Assembly (NCBI GenBank): GCA_026874595.1
Contig: CM049316.1
Coordinates: 48,546,695 to 48,610,694, forward strand
Origin: Sipunculus nudus
Taxonomy: Eukaryota; Annelida; Sipuncula; Golfingiida; Sipunculidae
DNA: 64,000 bases
Direction: 5' to 3'
The notes under the pieces were generated by a model. It was not told the DNA's origin and made no database searches. It saw only the letters and a program-made list of their open reading frames with translations. Both the position numbers and the translations under genes were made by a program. Positions 59,785 to 64,000 of this stretch are shown here, in pieces. Position 1 is the stretch's first letter. Each line of letters opens with the position of its first letter.

Positions 59785-61200
59785 AATTTTTTAGCTCAGC
59801 TGACTGCAAGTCAACTGACCGTCGGTTGACCATCCGGGCATCCGGCCATCCTTTAGCAGGGCACAAATCCTTACTGCTGGTCCTAGAAACTTCCAAGTCA
59901 ACATCCTGGAAAGTCAATAATAAAATCTTCTTGGAAACCTGAAATTAGGTCACTGTGACCTATATCCTCCGAGCTATTGGACTTGAAAGTCCCCCCCCCC
60001 AGAATAATAAATAATTTGATACAAAACCTCCTAAATTTTGATAATTAATGCATGGTTTGTCATGAATCTTGCCTTGAATATTGACCATGACTAGTTTTGT
60101 CAGTTCCCGAAAAGTGGTGGTGCCACCTGTATTTTTTGTTATTTTCACAAATATTTTTCACCCTGTCTGTCTGACTGTCCATCCGTCCATCCACACAAAT
60201 TTGTTTCCCGATGATAACTCCAGGTTGGATTGACACATGGATTTCAAACTTGACTTATATATGGCCCACTACTAAAGTAAGAACGTATATGATTTTGGGG
60301 TCACAAGGTCAAAGGTCAAGGTCACAGGACTCACTTATTTAAAAAGTTTTTGGCTGCATTTTAAGCCAAGCTTTCCATCCCAAACTTTCCATCTTATGCA
60401 TTTAGCTGACTTGCCAGTATGGGGAGAGCATTAATGAACTTGGGGTCATAAGGTCAAAGGTCAAAGTCACAGGGGCCATCTGTTCCCAAATTAGTTTCCA
60501 GATGATAACTCCAGTTTAGTTTGACATATTGGTTTCAAACTTATGTATGGCTCATCACTAAAGTAAGAACCTTGTCGATTTTGGGGTCCAACGGTGAAAG
60601 GTCAGGGTCACAGGACCAATTTCCTTAAAACAATGCATTTGCATTTGAAGCTAACTTGAAACTTTTCTTCGCAAACCTACCATCTTCAAGATATTGCTAA
60701 CCGGCCAGTAGAGGAAGATTCTGTTCGATTTTGGGGTCAAAGGGTCAGAGGTCAAGGTCACAGGGCCCAGCAATTCACAAATTAGTTTATGGATGATAAT
60801 TCTGCTTTGGATAGACAGACTGGCTTCAAACTTGATTTATTTATGACCCACCACTTGAGTAAATTCATTTTGATTTTCGGGGTCCAGAGGTCACAGGACC
60901 CACATCTTTAAAAAGATTGTGGATGCACTGTTAATCAAACTTTAACAATCTTTAACACATGGCTTACTTGCCCAAAGTGAGGAAATCTGTAGAGTTTGAG
61001 GTTACCTGGTCAGAGGTCAAGGTCACTTTTTAAAAGATTGTTACATTAATCTAAATGCTGCAAGTTCAAGGATAATAAGTTCTAAGATTTTTTGGTCACA
61101 AGGTCATTGGTTAAGGTCGCAGGACTGCATTCTGAAAAATTTCTTTTAAAAATATCCTTAAAGACAAATTCTGCTGAGCTTTGAGATCCATGGGTCCCTA
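59785..61200. repeat. Dispersed repeat cluster with about 291-bp units and AGGTCA boxes
   Basis: GATGATAA-containing words recur at 60,210, 60,501 and 60,792 (about 291 bp). Each unit continues with TTTCAAACTT or GCTTCAAACTTG and with TTTTGGGGTC followed by AGGTCA-type boxes. The boxes recur roughly every 140-150 bp: 60,306-60,324, 60,451-60,463, 60,599-60,604, 60,749-60,760, 60,888-60,893 and 61,014-61,025. The left end shows TTTTAGCTCAGCTGACTG (59,790 onward), and CCTGTGAGCTTTTGCA follows at about 61,210; these look like opposite ends of common molluscan dispersed elements. I cannot see an encoded protein or clean terminal inverted repeats. The copy is old and diverged. Confidence 0.75.
59991..60000. 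repeat. C10 homopolymer
   Basis: Ten consecutive C residues within the dispersed repeat. It is a likely site of length error or polymorphism. Confidence 0.95.
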
Positions 61201-62380
61201 GTTAGAGAACCTGTGAGCTTTTGCAATTGCACTGCGGCATCCGTCTGCTATCCGCCGTCCAAGGTTGGCTGTCCGTCGTCCATGGCTGTAAGACAGAAAC
61301 CGTAGGAGCTAGCAGCTCTACATTACATGTAAGAATTAGTCACATGTGAAACTTGGTGCCCTAGAGGTTATTATTGGATATCTGCATTAATTTAGATTTT
61401 ATAGAGAAAAAGCTTGAAAACCTTTTAAAAATCTTCTTCTCTGAAACTGTCCATCCAAATTGTCCAATATTTCACAGAAATATTCCCTTAAATAATCTCT
61501 CTCAAGTTTATTTGAGTGGTTTGCAGTTTGGCGATTTTTTACTGAGTTACAGGAAGTTGAACTTAGTCATATACATGCTAAAATTACAATCTCAGAAATG
61601 GCTGGAACTATCATCATCAAATTTTATGTAAATGTTGGTCACTTGAGTCATTTCTGATATTGAGGTATTGGTGGTGCCACCTGCATTGATATTTTTGTAC
61701 AGGGGTCAACGGTGCCCGAAGTATACAGAGGGCTTCAAAAAACTTCTTCTCTGAAAGCATAAAGCCAAATTGATTAATATTGCACAGAAATGCTCCTAGG
61801 GTAGTGCTTTCTTAAGTAGTGCTTTCTTAAGTTTGTTCAAATGGTCTCTGTTCAATGACTTTTGGCCGAGTTATGGGAAGCTGAATATAGTCGAATGTTA
61901 TAGCAGCCCATTTCTGCTCAGTGGCTACAAAGATCTTCTTCTCAAAAACCAATGGGTCAAATTCTTTAATCTCTCACATGAATGATCCTTAGATGTTGAT
62001 AATTCAAATTTGTTCAAAGGGTTTTGATTCAGTGATTTTCTTAGATTTTATACAGGAAAAGTTAAAAAAGATATAAAAATCTTGTTCTCCGAAACTTTCC
62101 AGCCAAATTGTCCAATATTTCAAAGAAATGATCCGTAGATCAATCTCTCGCAAATTTGTTTGAATTGCTCCAGTTCAGAGATTTATGGCCAACTTATTGA
62201 GAAATTGAGGTGTTAATGGCACGACCTACATTGATCTGTTTTTTAAAAGCCAAATGTAAATTTAGACTCTTCTAGCTTTAACTTGTTCTTAGATTTTATA
62301 GGGGAAAAGCTAAAAAACATTTTAAAATGTTCCTCTCCGAAACCATGCTGCCAAATTGTCCATTCATCTGTCCAAGTATC
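61201..62380. repeat. Second dispersed repeat cluster (CTTCTTCTCTGAAA family)
   Basis: It opens with CCTGTGAGCTTTTGCAATTG and CCGTC-type words (61,210-61,290: CATCCGTCTGC, CCGCCGTCC, CCGTCGTCC). It then holds repeated units built around TCTTCTTCTCTGAAA (about 61,430, 61,741, 61,931, with diverged forms at about 62,079 and 62,328). These are followed by CCAAATTGTCCAATATT, AGAAAT, CAAGTTTGTTCAAA and GAGTTAYRGG words. Spacing is irregular (148-311 bp), so the units are old. The open frame at 61,374-61,631 runs through a unit and is not supported as a gene. Confidence 0.75.
61801..61830. repeat. 15-bp perfect tandem duplication
   Basis: GTAGTGCTTTCTTAA is present twice with no spacer, inside the second dispersed repeat. 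It looks like a recent slippage event, since neighbouring units do not have it. Confidence 0.9.
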
Positions 62381-63987
62381 CCTCCCTGGCAAAAAGAACA
62401 TATCGGAAATATCCTGACTAATACATCCTAGTTTTATAATGTCCTAGTCCGAAACATGCCAGTCCGAAACGTCCATTTGGCTGAAATCATAATGACTAAG
62501 GTAGACATGCAGGACATGAGAGGATCAGTATTAAATTTTAAAAATAAACATTCATACTCCCAAACTTTGCACAGGTTGGCATTAGGCCTGTGGACCATGT
62601 TATAGATTTTTAACAGTGATCACTCAAAAAGGATCAAAGCTACCCCCACCCACTATTAAGGATCTTTTAAATTTATAGTTGTACAGTATAGTATAAAGAT
62701 ATAGCCCATCTGAGAAAACAAACACAAAATCTACATTAAATCACATAAGGTTCTCAAATCAAACACATAAGACATGGCATTCTTTTGTCATTATAGGTCA
62801 ACTTCTATTTGTTTGGTGTCTAACAATTTTTTTCCAGACCATATGAGACACCATACATGCTGTTGAAGTGCTGGGGAGCCTTTCAAACATAGAAAAATTA
62901 CAAAAATTCACCATATTTATGCCAGGTTTTCTCCTTGTGTACAAGGTTGTATCTTTTTTAAACTTTTTATGCTGAACACTGATACAAGGTCTTTAAATAA
63001 CTCAGACTGTATTTCTTTTCAAGCTTTATTCATATCCTATACCATGTTCTAACAGAGGTGTTTTTTCTTCATTTCATCATGTAAATAGCTTAGATTCTTG
63101 TCCAGTTATTATGATTGCAACTCTAATGGCACTGGCATTACCAAAAAGTCCTTTCAAGAAAACTGTTTAACAATTACAAATAGGTCATATATTCTGTATA
63201 CATTTACTTTTTCCATTTTACAATTTTTATCTAAAAAATTGACCATGAAAAAAAACCCAAAATTTATGTGAAATGTAAAACAACAATCAGACTTATGTGC
63301 CCAAGTCAAAATGTGATACAAGGTTTTATTGCCAAAATGAAAGGCATATATACATTGGTACCGTGGCAGTAATCCCTTGAGATTGTCATCAAAATTTTGC
63401 ATTGATTAAAATATATTGAAAGCATAAATGATTTGATAGAATGGTCCAGTTGAAAATCACTCTTGAGTTTACTTTAAACAAATATCAAACATGTCTTTAT
63501 TATTTTTTTTAATATATTCCCTAATTTATTTATATTCTCTTGAATTATAGGTGTTGCTCAATAATTTCTGTGGTTTCCGGTGCTTCCTACTCTTAGCTTT
63601 ACTTCATGGTGGTGGTGCTTGTGTGGTAGCTAGTAGTTGTTGGTAATTGCTTTTCTGACAGTAAATATGTCATCTGTGTGAAAAATAGGGAATCTTCTTG
63701 AGACAGAATAAGACAAGACCATACACATATGTCAAGTTTTCAGAATAGCCTTGGCAGAATTGACTGAGATCCATAAACCCTGTTTTGATTAAGTCTCGGG
63801 CAAGAAAGTTAATAAATCTCACATTTTACATATTTCCTTATTATGATCTTGGTCAATGCTTGAGGTAAAAGTATATGTAAATACATATCATGCATTTATA
63901 ACTCTGGAGAAAAACAACACTTAATTCACAACAGTCTGTTTCATGGGGTGCGACCCGATCATCAGGTGAATTTGGTTAGAATCATGC
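62381..63987. other. AT-rich sequence, no supported gene
   Basis: This is low-GC sequence with short T and A runs. AGTCCGAAAC occurs twice close together at about 62,446-62,480. Two acceptor-like sites (62,837 and 63,550) are each followed by a short open frame, but neither resembles the expected continuation of CENP-L. The reverse open frame at 63,154-63,402 has AT-driven composition and no recognisable motif. Confidence 0.6.
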
Positions 63988-64000
63988 ATATATATATATA
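63988..64000. repeat. (AT)n microsatellite at the window end
   Basis: Alternating AT begins at 63,988 and runs to the end of the window. The full length is not visible. Confidence 0.85.

Noticed and set aside
59789-59860. tRNA-like start (TAGCTCAGCTGACTG resembles an A box), possible SINE head
   Set aside because: No matching B box or cloverleaf could be found downstream. The word also fits the usual end of molluscan dispersed elements.
62838-62892. Possible terminal exon after the strong acceptor TTTTTTTCCAG (17 codons, then TAG)
   Set aside because: The peptide (PYETPYMLLKCWGAFQT) is too short and does not resemble the part expected after W-L-Q in CENP-L. Its phase also does not fit the phase-0 donor at 59,601.
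63154-63402. Reverse-strand 82-residue open frame
   Set aside because: It is an AT-rich chance frame without a motif, repeat conservation or clear splice context.
63551-63646. Possible terminal exon after TGAATTATAG (31 codons, then TAA), in phase with the donor at 59,601
   Set aside because: The phase fits, but the peptide is rich in L, G, A and V with a run of glycines and lacks the conserved features expected in CENP-L. The acceptor tract is weak.

Overview
The window looks like nuclear DNA of an animal, most likely a mollusc and probably a bivalve. I infer this from the right-hand 7 kb, which carries dispersed sequences of a style common in molluscan genomes: repeated AGGTCA-rich stretches next to phrases such as 'ttggggtcacaaggtc', runs of CCATCTGTCC/CCGTC-type words, and 'caaatttgttcaaa...gagttatggg' units. 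There is no bacterial gene organisation. About 89% of the window is one tandem array.

Positions 1-57,080 are an uninterrupted head-to-tail satellite of a 58-bp monomer (about 985 copies), mixed with about 50 copies of a 54-bp form that lacks one GTTT. The left edge lies outside the window. The right edge is inside it, at about 57,080, where the last three monomers degenerate. The monomer carries two adjacent inverted repeats. Above the monomer there is nested higher-order structure, which I traced with rare marker variants. It includes a 7-monomer cassette (402 bp), an 11-monomer unit (638 bp, with a 12-monomer ancestor-like form and a hybrid monomer), a 37-monomer tandem doubling (2,146 bp), tandem blocks of 1,902 and about 3,634 bp, and super-repeats about 13 kb long. 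Two domains can be told apart. Domain 1 (1 to about 31,770) is rich in TCGATAACCC monomers. Domain 2 (about 31,770-57,080) lacks them and carries GTCTTATG, CCTAACAGG and GATCCAG variants.

The flank at 57,081-64,000 is AT-rich and holds three clusters of diverged 140-310-bp repeats (57,905-58,775; 59,785-61,200; 61,200-62,380). Between the first two lies the only convincing protein-coding signal. It consists of two short exon-like pieces on the plus strand (59,277-59,391 and 59,463-59,601), joined in frame across a 71-bp intron. The conceptual product resembles the middle part of the kinetochore protein CENP-L. Neither the start nor the end of the gene was found, so the upstream exons may lie beyond the satellite, which would place the whole array in an intron; this is inference.

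No complete gene, RNA gene, autonomous transposon or CRISPR array was found. The short open frames inside the array are by-products of the repeat.
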